64,000 nt of DNA, taken from the NCBI GenBank assembly GCA_013297925.1, contig JAAFJC010000001.1, forward strand, positions 51,097 to 115,096, in the 5' to 3' direction. The first letter of the stretch is position 1, and each line of letters opens with the position of its first letter. The notes below the pieces were generated by a model. The model was not told the origin of the DNA. It did not search any database and saw only the letters and a program-made list of their open reading frames with translations. This DNA comes from Comamonadaceae bacterium (GTDB lineage Bacteria; Pseudomonadota; Gammaproteobacteria; Burkholderiales; Burkholderiaceae_C). The translations under genes were made by a program, and so were the position numbers. Shown here piece by piece: positions 29,324 through 38,044 of the stretch.

Positions 29324-29866
29324 ATGAACGATTTAATTTGGCTTGGCCCTTCTGTGCAGGCGCGGCGGCGGGAGTTGGGGTTGACCCAAACGGTGCTGGC
29401 GCGCTGGGCGGGGCTGTCTCGGGCGACGGTGAATGCGCTGGAGTCTGGGGCTTTGGGGGATTTGAGTGTGGGGCGGTTGGGGCGGGTGTTGCAGCTGCTG
29501 GGGCTGCGGCTGGGTTTGCAGGGAGCGGGTGGCGCGGCGCTGGTGCAAGCGCCTAAGGCGACGAGCAAGCAGCACAAGGCGGCTTTGCACTCTGCCTTGA
29601 ATGCTGCGGCGCAGACGGCGAGTGTGAGCTATGCGCAGGCGATGCCGCCGGCGGCTTTGCTTTCTGCTTTGACGAGCGGGGAGATGGCCGCGCCGTATCA
29701 GCCGCATCTGGCCACGCTGCTGGATGAAGCGCCGCTGCCGATGGTGGTGGCTGCGGTGGACGCAGCGGCGCAGCTCTCAGGGATGCCTGCGGCGCAGGTG
29801 TGGAAGCATGTGGGCGGCTGGGCGCGGGAGATGCGCTGTACGCGTGCTGAGTGGCAGGATTTATGA
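29324..29866 (+). CDS. XRE family regulator with long C-terminal domain
   Basis: 180 residues. The N-terminal helix-turn-helix reads VQARRRELGLTQTVLARWAG, then LSRATVNALESG, typical of HipB/XRE antitoxins. The C-terminal ~100 residues are Ala-rich and helical (ALHSALNAAAQTASVSYAQAM) and not a domain I recognise. It has no toxin next to it; HipB-like proteins usually precede hipA. The only HipA-like gene here is the YjjJ homologue 7 kb away on the other strand. Flanked by dispersed repeats on both sides. Confidence 0.8.
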   Translation: MNDLIWLGPSVQARRRELGLTQTVLARWAGLSRATVNALESGALGDLSVGRLGRVLQLLGLRLGLQGAGGAALVQAPKATSKQHKAALHSALNAAAQTASVSYAQAMPPAALLSALTSGEMAAPYQPHLATLLDEAPLPMVVAAVDAAAQLSGMPAAQVWKHVGGWAREMRCTRAEWQDL

Positions 29867-29881
29867 GGAAATCGACTGGTC

Positions 29882-29921
29882 GCCGGCATAGAATCTGCGC
29901 GAAGTGCTATTAAATCAGTAG
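29882..29921 (+). repeat. Dispersed ~40-bp repeat, XRE-RHH gap
   Basis: Close to consensus: GCCGGCATAGAATCTGCGCG head, GTGCTATTAAATCAGTAG tail. It starts 16 bp after the XRE stop and ends about 32 bp before the ribbon-helix-helix start. Confidence 0.9.
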
Positions 29922-29953
29922 TGTTTTAGAAATGGATCTGCAAGGAGATGGCC

Positions 29954-30181
29954 GTGGCTGAAATGAAGATTCGACTGCCTGATGCGTTGCACACGCGCTT
30001 GAAGGACTTGGCACGCTCGCGTGGTTTGAGTGCGAACAAGCTAATGGAAGAGCTGGCGACTGTGGTTTTGGTGCAGCAAGACACGGCTGCGCGCTTTGCG
30101 ATGCGAGCGCAGCGCGGCGATGTGGCGCGCGGGCTGGCGATTTTGGATGAGCTGGATGAGCGGTTTGCTAAGGCTGTTTGA
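29954..30181 (+). CDS. Ribbon-helix-helix (Arc-type) antitoxin-like protein
   Basis: 75 residues. The start is taken as GTG 29954 because AAGGAG (29942-29947) lies 6 bases before it; the ATG at 29948 has no spacing from the same site. It has the ribbon-helix-helix pattern EMKIRLPDALHTRLKDLARSRGLSANKLMEELATVVL, then a helical tail. Such proteins normally partner a PIN or HicA-type toxin; none is adjacent. Dispersed repeats lie on both sides. Confidence 0.8.
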   Translation: MAEMKIRLPDALHTRLKDLARSRGLSANKLMEELATVVLVQQDTAARFAMRAQRGDVARGLAILDELDERFAKAV

Positions 30182-30210
30182 GGTTGTTTTTTGAGAGAAA
30201 ACCGTTAGTT

Positions 30211-30250
30211 GCCGGCATAGAACTTGCGCGGAGCGCTACTAAATCAGTAG
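30211..30250 (+). repeat. Dispersed ~40-bp repeat, RHH-MNT gap
   Basis: GCCGGCATAGAACTTGCGCG head, GCGCTACTAAATCAGTAG tail. It separates the ribbon-helix-helix gene from the nucleotidyltransferase gene. Confidence 0.9.
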
Positions 30251-30315
30251 TGCTGTAGTTTGCTAATGCATTCAAAATTAAACATGCAGCGAACACGGCG
30301 CTAGACTTATCGGCT

Positions 30316-30624
30316 ATGCATTTCATCCTTTCCGAGCAGCGCGAACAGATTGCGCTTATCTGCAAACAGCACGGCGTTGCTAAGCTGGAAGTGTTTGGCT
30401 CGGCTGCGCGTGGGGTGGATTTTGATGTGGCTCAAAGCGACGCGGATTTTCTGGTGGAGTATCGGGCTGGCACGGTGCGCGGGCTGGAGAGCTATGTGGG
30501 CTTGAAGCTGGCGCTGGAGGCGCTGCTGAAGCGCCCGGTGGATTTGGTGGAGCCGGCGCGGCTGCGCAATCCGTATGTGTGGGCTGATATCAACTGCGCG
30601 CGGGAGGTGGTGTTTTCGGCGTGA
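30316..30624 (+). CDS. MNT-domain nucleotidyltransferase (MntA-like antitoxin)
   Basis: 102 residues of the minimal nucleotidyltransferase fold: helical start ILSEQREQIALICKQHGVAKLEVFGSAARG with the GSxxRG motif, then SDADFLVEY with the two catalytic aspartates, and a C-terminal PVDLVEPARLRNPYV with the third acidic residue. MntA-type proteins AMPylate and silence HEPN toxins; the expected HEPN partner is missing on both sides. The ~225 bp downstream hold several TCTCGC-type motifs and a repeat copy but no gene. Confidence 0.88.
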   Translation: MHFILSEQREQIALICKQHGVAKLEVFGSAARGVDFDVAQSDADFLVEYRAGTVRGLESYVGLKLALEALLKRPVDLVEPARLRNPYVWADINCAREVVFSA

Positions 30625-30805
30625 TTGGCTTGGAAGCATCTCGCATTTAATGTCGCAAATAATCTCGCGAAAAGTTTGCTCAAAATCGTTGAAACTTGTT
30701 TGATATCAATGACTTACGCGTGCTTGCAATCTCGCAAAATATCTCGCAGAAAATGTAGCAAATACAGGCTCAATGGGTATCGTTTAAAGGTAAAAACCTC
30801 TGGTC

Positions 30806-30846
30806 GCCGGCATAGAATATGCGCTGACAGCTATTGAATCTATAGC
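30806..30846 (+). repeat. Dispersed ~40-bp repeat after the MNT gene
   Basis: GCCGGCATAGAATATGCGCT head, GCTATTGAATCTATAGC tail; the tail is itself a hairpin (GCTAT/ATAGC). It touches the 3' end of the hydrolase gene. Confidence 0.88.
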
Positions 30847-30849
30847 AAA

Positions 30850-31782
30850 TTAAAAGCCGTTTTTCTTGAGCCATGCGTTGAGTGGCGGGCTCCAGAATCT
30901 GCCGCCGATTAGCAAAAGGCGGTGGCCATCGGGATCGACGGGTGGGGCGGCGAAGAATTCAGCGGTGGTTATCTGGCCGGCTGCGGTGGCGGCTTCGACG
31001 TGGGCTTTGTGCCATTGTTTGGGGGCCTCTGCGCCCCAATAGAGATCGTTTTCTGAATAGAGCCAGAGGCTGGGCAGGGGCGTGGTTTTGCCGAATGTGG
31101 CCATGGTTTCTTGCATCTTTTCTGGGCCGCAGGATTTGCCAGGGGAGCGGGCAGGATCGCCGCCCGCGCCGCCTGCGAAATTGACGCAGCCAATCACGCC
31201 TGGCCAATCTTGGCTGCAAGCGGCCACGGTGGTGAGCCCACCCACCGATTGGCCGACGAGGAGGATGCGATCTTTGTTGGCCCAGGCTTGCTCGCGCAGC
31301 CAATCGTGGGCGGCGCGCACGGCTTTGGTGGCGGCTTGCGCTGTTTTGTTGTAATCGGGCGTGCCGCTGCAGCCGCTGCCTCCATCCGTGAAGCGCGCGC
31401 CGGAAGCCTCTGCATCGCCGGCGCTGCCGCCATAGCCGGGGCGGATGGCAGCGATGACGGCGTAGCCTTTGCTGTGCCAATAGCGCACATGGCCGAAGGC
31501 GACCGGGTTTTTCAGCTGCGCGCGCTCAACGGGCGTGCCGGCGCGGCCATGCGAGAAGATGACGACAGGCCATGGCCCCGCGCCGGCATTGGGCTGAGTG
31601 AGCGTGGGCTTGAAGACGTGAACGGGCATATCGGTATCGCCCAACAAGCCCGCGCCTCTAACAGAGACGGTAACGATCTCAGCTTGCAGATCGTTGGCAG
31701 CGGGTGTGGTTTGCGCGGCGGCGCTGGGGTGGCTGGCGAGGCTGAATGCTGTGAGGCAGAGGGCGATGAGGTGGTGGTTCAT
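30850..31782 (-). CDS. Secreted alpha/beta hydrolase
   Basis: 310 residues from ATG 31782 (MNHHLIALCLTAFSLASHPSAAAQ, a signal peptide with Ala-x-Ala cleavage). The alpha/beta-hydrolase fold shows a SHGRAG oxyanion-type segment, the nucleophile elbow LLVGQSVGG (Ser), and a late DPDGHRLL that likely carries the catalytic His. It is closest to the dienelactone hydrolase/esterase group; the substrate is unknown. Repeats lie at both ends (30806 and 31849). Confidence 0.85.
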   Translation of the reverse strand: MNHHLIALCLTAFSLASHPSAAAQTTPAANDLQAEIVTVSVRGAGLLGDTDMPVHVFKPTLTQPNAGAGPWPVVIFSHGRAGTPVERAQLKNPVAFGHVRYWHSKGYAVIAAIRPGYGGSAGDAEASGARFTDGGSGCSGTPDYNKTAQAATKAVRAAHDWLREQAWANKDRILLVGQSVGGLTTVAACSQDWPGVIGCVNFAGGAGGDPARSPGKSCGPEKMQETMATFGKTTPLPSLWLYSENDLYWGAEAPKQWHKAHVEAATAAGQITTAEFFAAPPVDPDGHRLLLIGGRFWSPPLNAWLKKNGF

Positions 31783-31848
31783 TTCGCGAAGCGTAACGCA
31801 AAGTGGGGGGCAGTTCAAGAGCCTTTTTTATGAAGAAAATGGCTGATC

Positions 31849-31890
31849 GCCGGCAAAGAATATGCGCGCGCAGCTACTGTTTTTGTAGCG
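31849..31890 (+). repeat. Dispersed ~40-bp repeat before the hydrolase
   Basis: GCCGGCAAAGAATATGCGCG head, GCAGCTACTGTTTTTGTAGC tail. It lies between the hydrolase and the sulfatase gene. Confidence 0.85.
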
Positions 31891-31933
31891 TCTATATTTG
31901 TATCGGTTTGCCCAAGGCGCAGGCTTTCTGAAT

Positions 31934-33712
31934 TCACAAACGCTTCAAAAAGCCTGGGCCGGGATGCTCATCGCCTAGATCTTTGCCGACTTCTTTGGCG
32001 ACTAGGGCATTGAGCTGGGTATTGATCTTGAGGATGAGGGCTTGGGTCTCGGGGGTGATTTTTGAAGCCAAGTTGTTGACCTCTTGCGGATCGGCTTTGG
32101 TGTCGTAGAGCTCGAGCTGATTGTGTTTGGAGAGGGTTTCCCAATCGGTGGGGGTGTGGTGCTGCGCTGGCTGGAAGTAGCGGGCGAATTTGTATGAGCC
32201 GGTGTGGATGCCTCGGAAGAACGCGGGATTGCTGCGTTTGCTGAGCGGCTGGCCGATGGCTATGGTTGCTCTGAGGGGCAAGAAGCGATCTGCGCTGATG
32301 CCGCTTTGCGCGACTTTGTGGACGAATTCGCTGTCGATGTAATGCAGGGTGTTGTAGTTGTAGAGCGCGCCGCGCGATGTGCGCTCGGTTTGCGCATCGG
32401 GTTTGGCGACGGCTGCTGCGACGCTCACGCCGGCGAGCTGCGGATAGAGCTCTTGTAATTTTTGCTGCGGGATGCCTGCCATCTCCAGCACAGTGGGCAC
32501 GAGATCTACTGCGCTCGATAGCGCGGCCGTTTGATGGCCATGCTTGGCATCGGGATGGCGGATGATGAAGGGCACGCGCACATTTTCTTGATACATGAAA
32601 GGGCCCTTTTGCCGCAGGCCTTGCGCGCCGGCCATCTCGCCATGATCGGCTGTGAAGATGACGATGGTGTTATCCGCTTGGCCGCTGGCTTGCAATGCGT
32701 CGAGCACGGTCATGAGATGGCTATCGACATCGCGCAGGCAATTGAAATAATAGCTTTGATAGGCTTTCCAAGCCTCTTCGGTGGCGGGCACTTTGCCGAA
32801 AGCGAAGTTGCAAAAATCGTTGTAGTTCGCATGCGCCCAAGGTTTGCTTTTTAAATCGGCTTTGTGGTTGGCGGGGAGCGGCAGATCCCAAAGCTTGTCA
32901 TACGGTTTCGTTACAGGCGCAGGCAAGATGGGCGAGAGATAGTCGCGGTGGACGCGGCTTTTGATTTGATCTTCGCCACTGGCGTAATACATCACATCAT
33001 GCGGGTTGACGAAATTGACGGCGAGGAACCAAGGCTTGTCTTGCCCCAGCGCCTTGCCTTTGGTGTGCAGCCATTTGGCAGATTCATTGGCGATCTGGCC
33101 GTCAAACTTAAAGCCCGTCCAAGTTGACCCATGGGGATCGCCATCGAAATTGAAATCTGAAAAGCCGAAGGGCTCCAGCGCATCCACTGCGCTGGGATAG
33201 CGGCCATAGGTGAGCTCGTAATGCGCGCGCAACTCGGAGAGATGCCATTTGCCTTTGTAGGCGGTGTAGTAGCCGTTGGCGCGCAGGTAGTGGCCGAGGC
33301 TGGGCATGGCGGCGGGGATCTGCGGCTCGGGATAGACGCCGAGATTGACCGTCATCCTTGTGTGCTGCGTGTGTTGGCCGAAGTAAAGATTGGAGCGCGA
33401 GGGGCTGCAAGGTGTGGTGTTGACTTGATGCTGCGTGAACGTGCTTCCGCGCTCGCGTAGGCGATCATGGCCCGGCAGCGGGAGCGCTGCGGGGAGATCG
33501 AAGCGCTCTTGATCGGTCATCACCAAGAGAATGTTGAGCCCCTTGCTGCTTTGCTTTCCGGCTGGGAGCTGCGGCGTGACGCGCTGCTGCAATTTCGGCG
33601 GCTGCGCGAGCCACCAGCCAGCGCCGATGCCTGCAATGCCTGTGGCTGCGCCAGCGGTGATCAGGGTGCGGCGATGAGTGTTGCGGGGGGAGAAAGATGG
33701 GGATTTGGCCAT
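31934..33712 (-). CDS. Sulfatase family protein
   Basis: A type I sulfatase of 592 residues from ATG 33712. The N-terminus (KSPSFSPRNTHRRTLITAG) has paired arginines before a hydrophobic stretch, like a Tat or Sec signal anchor. Metal-binding LLVMTDQERFD is at about 62-72. The formylglycine motif is CSPSR with Cys102. AYKGKWHL and VIFTADHGEMAG are the conserved Lys and Asp/His segments. These enzymes hydrolyse sulfate (or phosphonate) esters; the substrate is not identifiable. Cys-type sulfatases need a formylglycine-generating enzyme, which is not encoded in this window. Confidence 0.93.
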   Translation of the reverse strand: MAKSPSFSPRNTHRRTLITAGAATGIAGIGAGWWLAQPPKLQQRVTPQLPAGKQSSKGLNILLVMTDQERFDLPAALPLPGHDRLRERGSTFTQHQVNTTPCSPSRSNLYFGQHTQHTRMTVNLGVYPEPQIPAAMPSLGHYLRANGYYTAYKGKWHLSELRAHYELTYGRYPSAVDALEPFGFSDFNFDGDPHGSTWTGFKFDGQIANESAKWLHTKGKALGQDKPWFLAVNFVNPHDVMYYASGEDQIKSRVHRDYLSPILPAPVTKPYDKLWDLPLPANHKADLKSKPWAHANYNDFCNFAFGKVPATEEAWKAYQSYYFNCLRDVDSHLMTVLDALQASGQADNTIVIFTADHGEMAGAQGLRQKGPFMYQENVRVPFIIRHPDAKHGHQTAALSSAVDLVPTVLEMAGIPQQKLQELYPQLAGVSVAAAVAKPDAQTERTSRGALYNYNTLHYIDSEFVHKVAQSGISADRFLPLRATIAIGQPLSKRSNPAFFRGIHTGSYKFARYFQPAQHHTPTDWETLSKHNQLELYDTKADPQEVNNLASKITPETQALILKINTQLNALVAKEVGKDLGDEHPGPGFLKRL

Positions 33713-33828
33713 GATTGCACGCAGATGAAAAGCATGATTCAAGCGCAATACGCGCGCAAACTCAATGCGTGCAAGCCCGAATAAAGTCTCGGCAGTGTCA
33801 GTGCCAATTGTTTTGTGGGTCGAAAGTC

Positions 33829-34446
33829 TTACAACTGAGCCAGTCTGCTGGCACCAAAGATGACTTCGTTGACGACAGCTTTGACCTTTGCTTCCGCGCT
33901 GGCATCTTTAAGATGGCCTTGCGCATCAAACGCATCGGCTGCTTTGCCCAAAGCAAACTGCTGCGGAGCGAGCCAACAATGCAGATTGCGCAGCAAGGGC
34001 GCGAGATGATCCAAGCTGCGCAGGCCGCCTAAGCCGCCAGGTGAGGCGGAGAGCAGACCCACCACTTTGCCTGTGAAGGGCTTGGTACCGTTTTTCCAGG
34101 TATCAGCTTCTAGCGCGCTGCATTCCGCGCCGGCGATGGCGGGGCTGCTTGCCCAATCGATGGTGTTTTTTAGAAGGGCGGTGTAGCTGCCGTTGTATTC
34201 GGGGCTGGCGATGATCCAGCCAGCATGGCCGTGCATCAGCTCTTTGAGGCGGATCACATCGCGCGGTGTGCCGCGCGCTTCGAGATCGGCGTTGTAGAGC
34301 GGGATATTGAGATCTTGCAGCTCAATATAGGTGGGCCTTGCACCGGCATCGCGCACCAAACGCGCAGCTTCTTTGGCCAGCTTGCGATTGAAGGAGTTGA
34401 CGCGGCTGGAGCCTGCAAAGATCAGGATGGAGGGCGGTGTTGACAT
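33829..34446 (-). CDS. NAD(P)H-dependent FMN reductase family protein
   Basis: 205 residues with a flavodoxin-like fold: ILIFAGSSRVNSFNRKLA is the FMN phosphate loop, ASPEYNGSYTALLKNTIDWAS is the family signature around the isoalloxazine ring, and LLSASPGGLGGLRSL follows. It probably reduces quinones, azo dyes or chromate; the physiological substrate is unknown. A reversed repeat copy lies between it and the downstream MFS gene. Confidence 0.92.
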   Translation of the reverse strand: MSTPPSILIFAGSSRVNSFNRKLAKEAARLVRDAGARPTYIELQDLNIPLYNADLEARGTPRDVIRLKELMHGHAGWIIASPEYNGSYTALLKNTIDWASSPAIAGAECSALEADTWKNGTKPFTGKVVGLLSASPGGLGGLRSLDHLAPLLRNLHCWLAPQQFALGKAADAFDAQGHLKDASAEAKVKAVVNEVIFGASRLAQL

Positions 34447-34468
34447 AAGTTGTAGGCCTTAAGTGCTA

Positions 34469-34505
34469 CACAATTTATAGCTGCTTGCGCATATTCTATG
34501 CCGGC
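34469..34505 (-). repeat. Dispersed ~40-bp repeat (reverse), FMN reductase-MFS gap
   Basis: Reads AATTTATAGCTGCTTGCGCA then TATTCTATGCCGGC on the plus strand, a reverse copy of the repeat. Confidence 0.85.
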
Positions 34506-34521
34506 AAGCAGCGGTTTCTGA

Positions 34522-35691
34522 CTAATTTACGGCCGCTTTTCCGGTTTTGAAGCTCGCCAGCAACACCGCCACAGACAGCACAGCCAACCAAAGGGATAAG
34601 CCCCAAGCGCCGAAGACTTGCAGCGATGCCCCGCTGATCAATGGCCCCACTGCGCCGCCCAGTGTGTAGCCCGTGATCATGGCCGCTGTGCCCGAGGCCA
34701 CGGCTTGCGCGCCCATGCGAGCGTCGAAATGATGCGCCACGCGGATCATGGTGAGCGTGTAAAGCGCGCCGCCGATGCCGCCCCAGATGACGGCTGTAGC
34801 GTAGAGCAGCCATGTGAAATGGGCGGAGGCTGCAAACGCGATGCTTGCTACCAGCAGAATCGCTCCTGCGAAGCCAAACACACGCTGCGGCGCAAAGCGA
34901 TCAGCAGCTAAGCCAGCTGGATATTGAAACGCGAAGCTGCCTACGCCGAGTGCGCCAACGATGCTTGAAGCTTGCGCCAGTGTGAGGCCCAGCGCCGCGC
35001 CGTTGGCTGCGCTGATGCTGGAGAGGCCCGCTTCAAACACGCCACCTGCAAATGCAATCAGCACGAGCGCGGGCACGAGGCGCACGGCTTGCCACGTGCT
35101 ACCGATTTGCTGCGTGTCTTCATGGTGAACATGGGTGTGCTCCGCTTGTGTGAGCTTCAAGCGCAAGGCGATGCCGAGTGCGGCGAATTGCACGATCACG
35201 GCTGCGGTCAATGTGACCTTGGGTGACCAGCCCAGAAGCGCGGGCACGAAGGGGCCAGCCGCCAGCGCCGCGCCCAGCGCCGTTTGATACAGCCCCATCA
35301 CCTTGCCGCGCTGATCTTGGGGCGCATGTTCAGCGAGTAAAGCCTCAGTCGCATTCCACACAGCCGCAGCGCCAATACCGCCAAACACCGCGCTCGCGCA
35401 CCACCAAGCAAAGGCATTCGGCGAATCAATGAAAGCGATATAGCCCAGCGTACACACGGATTCCAGCGCCATACCCAGCAGATACACCCGCCCAATCCCA
35501 AAGCGCGCAAAGATGCGCGGCATGATGGGAATGAGCAGCGCGATGCAAGCAAACGGAATCATGGCAAACGCGCCCACAGCCGCAGTACCCATGCCGCGCT
35601 GCTGCAAGAGCACGGCCAGCACCGGGCCGAACATGGAAAACGACGTAACGACGAGAGTGGTGGCGGCAGCGAGCCACCAGAATTTTTTCAT
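34522..35691 (-). CDS. MFS transporter
   Basis: A 12-TM major facilitator of 389 residues from ATG 35691; a TTG at 35706, overlapping the previous gene, is less likely. It shows the A-like loop MPRIFARFGIGRVYLLG between TM2 and TM3, and PAGLAADRFAPQRVFGFAG in the second half. It resembles the YcaD/UMF-type drug or sugar exporters; the substrate is unknown. It starts 7 bp after the zinc-ribbon gene stop, so the pair is one transcript. Confidence 0.88.
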   Translation of the reverse strand: MKKFWWLAAATTLVVTSFSMFGPVLAVLLQQRGMGTAAVGAFAMIPFACIALLIPIMPRIFARFGIGRVYLLGMALESVCTLGYIAFIDSPNAFAWWCASAVFGGIGAAAVWNATEALLAEHAPQDQRGKVMGLYQTALGAALAAGPFVPALLGWSPKVTLTAAVIVQFAALGIALRLKLTQAEHTHVHHEDTQQIGSTWQAVRLVPALVLIAFAGGVFEAGLSSISAANGAALGLTLAQASSIVGALGVGSFAFQYPAGLAADRFAPQRVFGFAGAILLVASIAFAASAHFTWLLYATAVIWGGIGGALYTLTMIRVAHHFDARMGAQAVASGTAAMITGYTLGGAVGPLISGASLQVFGAWGLSLWLAVLSVAVLLASFKTGKAAVN

Positions 35692-35698
35692 ACCGTTG

Positions 35699-36634
35699 TC
35701 AACCAAACAGCCAATAAAGCAGAAGCGTCACCGCGATGAAACCGATCCAGTTCACGACGCTGTGTGCTTCACCGTAGCGATGGGTGCCTGAAGAAAAAAC
35801 ATCCCATGTATGCCGGAACCAGCGATGCAACTGCGTGGCACTGGCATCGCCTTTCATGTTTTTGAGTTTGTCGCCCCAAGGCTTGGCTTGCCGTGGCTGC
35901 ATGCCCTTGAGAATGGGTTCGACTTGATCGAGCAGCGGCAACACAGCGCTCATGCTGGGCATGGCCACCACATGACCGCAGGTCTCGCAGCTCGTGTCTT
36001 GCGTCGCATCAAGCGGCTGGCCGCAGCCTCTGCAGGCGATGGCTAATTGCTGGCGCGGCTCATCGATTTGCAGCGCATCACCATGGCGCACGAGCAGGGC
36101 TTGCGTGAGACGGGGCAAATCAAAGAGCATCAGCGGTGTGTCGCAATGGCTGCAGACGGGCGTTTGGCCGGAGAGCTCTTTGGGCACGTTTTCCACGGGC
36201 GCGCCGCAGTTGAGGCAACTGGGCGGCGTGTTTTCTGTTTTCAATGCGGCGAGATCACGCGAATTTAAAGTGCGCACGAGGCCACGCTCTGCCAGCAGCA
36301 GCGCAAAGCCTTGATAGTGCCCATGCCCGCGCTCGCATTCTTGCGCCGCCGTGCGCCCAAAGCGCGTGAGATTGCGCACCGCCTTCAAGCTGCCATGGCA
36401 GCGCACGCATTGCATCTGCGGAGGCACATTTTGCGAAGCGCGTGGCATGGCGATCATCTCGCGCAGCAGGCCGACCCAGCCCAGCCCCGATAAGCGCACG
36501 GATTCATACGCATCAAACCACACGAGATGGCAATTACCGCAGATATCCGCAACGACGCTCTGCCCATAATGCCCTTCAAGCGCGACTTCTTTGAGGGGCT
36601 GCTGGCAACTGGTGCAGGTGTTGATGATCTGCAT
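35699..36634 (-). CDS. Multi-zinc-ribbon membrane protein
   Basis: 311 residues with at least seven CxxC pairs (CTSC, CGNC, CVRC, CLNC, CSHC, CRGC, CETC), enough for four zinc ribbons. The first ribbon, CTSCQQPLKEVALEGHYGQS followed by CGNCHLVWFDAYESVRL, fits the zf-TFIIB-type domain. The central CVRC...FGRTAAQECERGHGHYQGF fits a rubredoxin-like ribbon. The C-terminus has one TM helix (VVNWIGFIAVTLLLYWLFG), so the zinc domains face the cytoplasm or form a tail-anchored protein. It lies between yjjJ (3 bp upstream) and the MFS gene (7 bp downstream). Function unknown. Confidence 0.75.
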   Translation of the reverse strand: MQIINTCTSCQQPLKEVALEGHYGQSVVADICGNCHLVWFDAYESVRLSGLGWVGLLREMIAMPRASQNVPPQMQCVRCHGSLKAVRNLTRFGRTAAQECERGHGHYQGFALLLAERGLVRTLNSRDLAALKTENTPPSCLNCGAPVENVPKELSGQTPVCSHCDTPLMLFDLPRLTQALLVRHGDALQIDEPRQQLAIACRGCGQPLDATQDTSCETCGHVVAMPSMSAVLPLLDQVEPILKGMQPRQAKPWGDKLKNMKGDASATQLHRWFRHTWDVFSSGTHRYGEAHSVVNWIGFIAVTLLLYWLFG

Positions 36635-36637
36635 GAT

Positions 36638-37969
36638 CTACAAACCTGCGAAATTCGTTTTGAGCCGGCGAGCGCTCTCTGTGCTTGCGGCTTGTAGGTC
36701 AGCGCCGATGTCAAGCGTTGCGGCTTGCTCCCAGAATTCAATTGCCCATTGCTTGGCTTGCTCTTGCTCGACGGCGAAGCCTGTGGGCATGAATTGCTGG
36801 CGCACGGGGCTATCGCTCAAGCCATGATGGGGATCTGGCTTCCACATCATCGGCAGCATGTCATAAACGGGTGCGAGGCGAATCTTTGGTTTGATCACAT
36901 CATCCACGAAAAAGGAGAGATTGCCTGAGTGCATATCGGTGTTGCCGATGTAGTGGCCGAAGGCGAAGATTTGTGCAACGTGGCTGAGCTCTTGCGCAGA
37001 GATCAAGCCTTGTTTGGCGAGGGCTTCGCTGGTGATGACCCAGTTTGTCCAACTTCCTTTGACGAACTCATCATGCAGTGCAGCGATGGCGACGACGTGT
37101 AATTTTCCATGTGTGCTGTGCCTGTCAAAACGCTCTGAACTGAGCATGGTGCGTACATCGTTAGTCAGTATCTGCGTTTGAGCACAAGCGACGTCATGCG
37201 GTATGAGAATTTGATTGGCGAGATGCTCCAGCATGAGCAGCGCGCGCCATCTCTTGCCGAAAGGCGTGGCATTCGGCGGAGAGAATTTAACGAGATGGTG
37301 AACCGTATTCGTGCCAGGAAAAAGGGTAGTGAACTTAGGTTGCTCGCCTCCAGCGCTTGAGCGCGCAATAGGCAGACTTGCATCGCGTTGAATTAGAAAT
37401 TCAAACTGATTTAGTAGGTCGGGCATGTGCAAAGTGGCTATCGGTAGCGAACCTTGAAAGCTCGGCTTCCCAAGACTGATGGCACCAGGTGGATCTAAAG
37501 ACTGCTGAGCTGCTGCATACAAAACCTGCTCACTTGACCATGCCTCAGGACTCGATGGAAAGCCTGGGAAGTGTTGCGCTAACTGCCGCCCAAGGTAGCC
37601 CTGTGGTCGGATAGGTAGCAAAAACCAAGGCAGTTGCGCTTGTGTGAACCATTCTTGCTGGCCGACTTGGGTGTGTAGCAAGTTGCCATGTAGATGCGTG
37701 AGTCGCCCCAAAACATGTGTGTTGCCTTGCGCATCTGTCCATAAGAGATCTTGCTCCGCTTGCAAGCCCAGAATGTCTTTGTTCAGTGCATATCGCGTAC
37801 TCCGCGCCGCGCCGATGCGATGCACACGATCTCCTAGCTCCTTCAAAGCCCCCGAGATGCTGGGCTGGCTTTTGCCTGTGGCTGCGGATAATTGCGCAGC
37901 AGTTAGCGGCTCACCACGCGCGAGCAATGCAACTACAGCCTCTGAAAGATCAATTTTTGATAGATTCAT
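36638..37969 (-). CDS. yjjJ: HipA-like serine/threonine kinase, YjjJ type
   Basis: 443 residues. Unlike classical HipA, YjjJ proteins carry their own N-terminal winged-helix (DLSEAVVALLARGEPLTAAQ, SAATGKSQPSISGALKELGD) and need no HipB. The kinase part shows the Gly-rich segment SSAGGEQPKF, the catalytic loop FGHYIGNTDMHSGNLSFF (Asp and Asn) and the metal aspartate in APVYDMLPM. HipA kinases phosphorylate aminoacyl-tRNA synthetases and slow growth. A perfect inverted repeat lies 1 bp upstream of its start, a likely site for autorepression by its own winged helix. Confidence 0.88.
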   Translation of the reverse strand: MNLSKIDLSEAVVALLARGEPLTAAQLSAATGKSQPSISGALKELGDRVHRIGAARSTRYALNKDILGLQAEQDLLWTDAQGNTHVLGRLTHLHGNLLHTQVGQQEWFTQAQLPWFLLPIRPQGYLGRQLAQHFPGFPSSPEAWSSEQVLYAAAQQSLDPPGAISLGKPSFQGSLPIATLHMPDLLNQFEFLIQRDASLPIARSSAGGEQPKFTTLFPGTNTVHHLVKFSPPNATPFGKRWRALLMLEHLANQILIPHDVACAQTQILTNDVRTMLSSERFDRHSTHGKLHVVAIAALHDEFVKGSWTNWVITSEALAKQGLISAQELSHVAQIFAFGHYIGNTDMHSGNLSFFVDDVIKPKIRLAPVYDMLPMMWKPDPHHGLSDSPVRQQFMPTGFAVEQEQAKQWAIEFWEQAATLDIGADLQAASTESARRLKTNFAGL

Positions 37970-37970
37970 T

Positions 37971-37999
37971 GATAGATACTTTTATCGTAAGTATCTATC
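37971..37999. promoter_or_regulatory. Palindromic operator upstream of yjjJ
   Basis: GATAGATACTT (37971-37981) and AAGTATCTATC (37989-37999) form a perfect 11-bp inverted repeat with a 7-bp spacer, directly before the start codon. A third half-site ATAGATACT is at 38038-38046. The A/T-rich composition and position suit a repressor site overlapping the promoter, most likely for YjjJ itself. Confidence 0.75.
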
Positions 38000-38044
38000 A
38001 GGCAATGATTTTTGTCAAATATCCGATAAATAATCGAATAGATA

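Noticed and set aside
29222..31890. Integron-like cassette array
   Set aside because: Same-orientation repeats flank single genes, but no integrase gene is present, the repeats are shorter than attC sites, and the same repeat is found all over the window, including inside genes.
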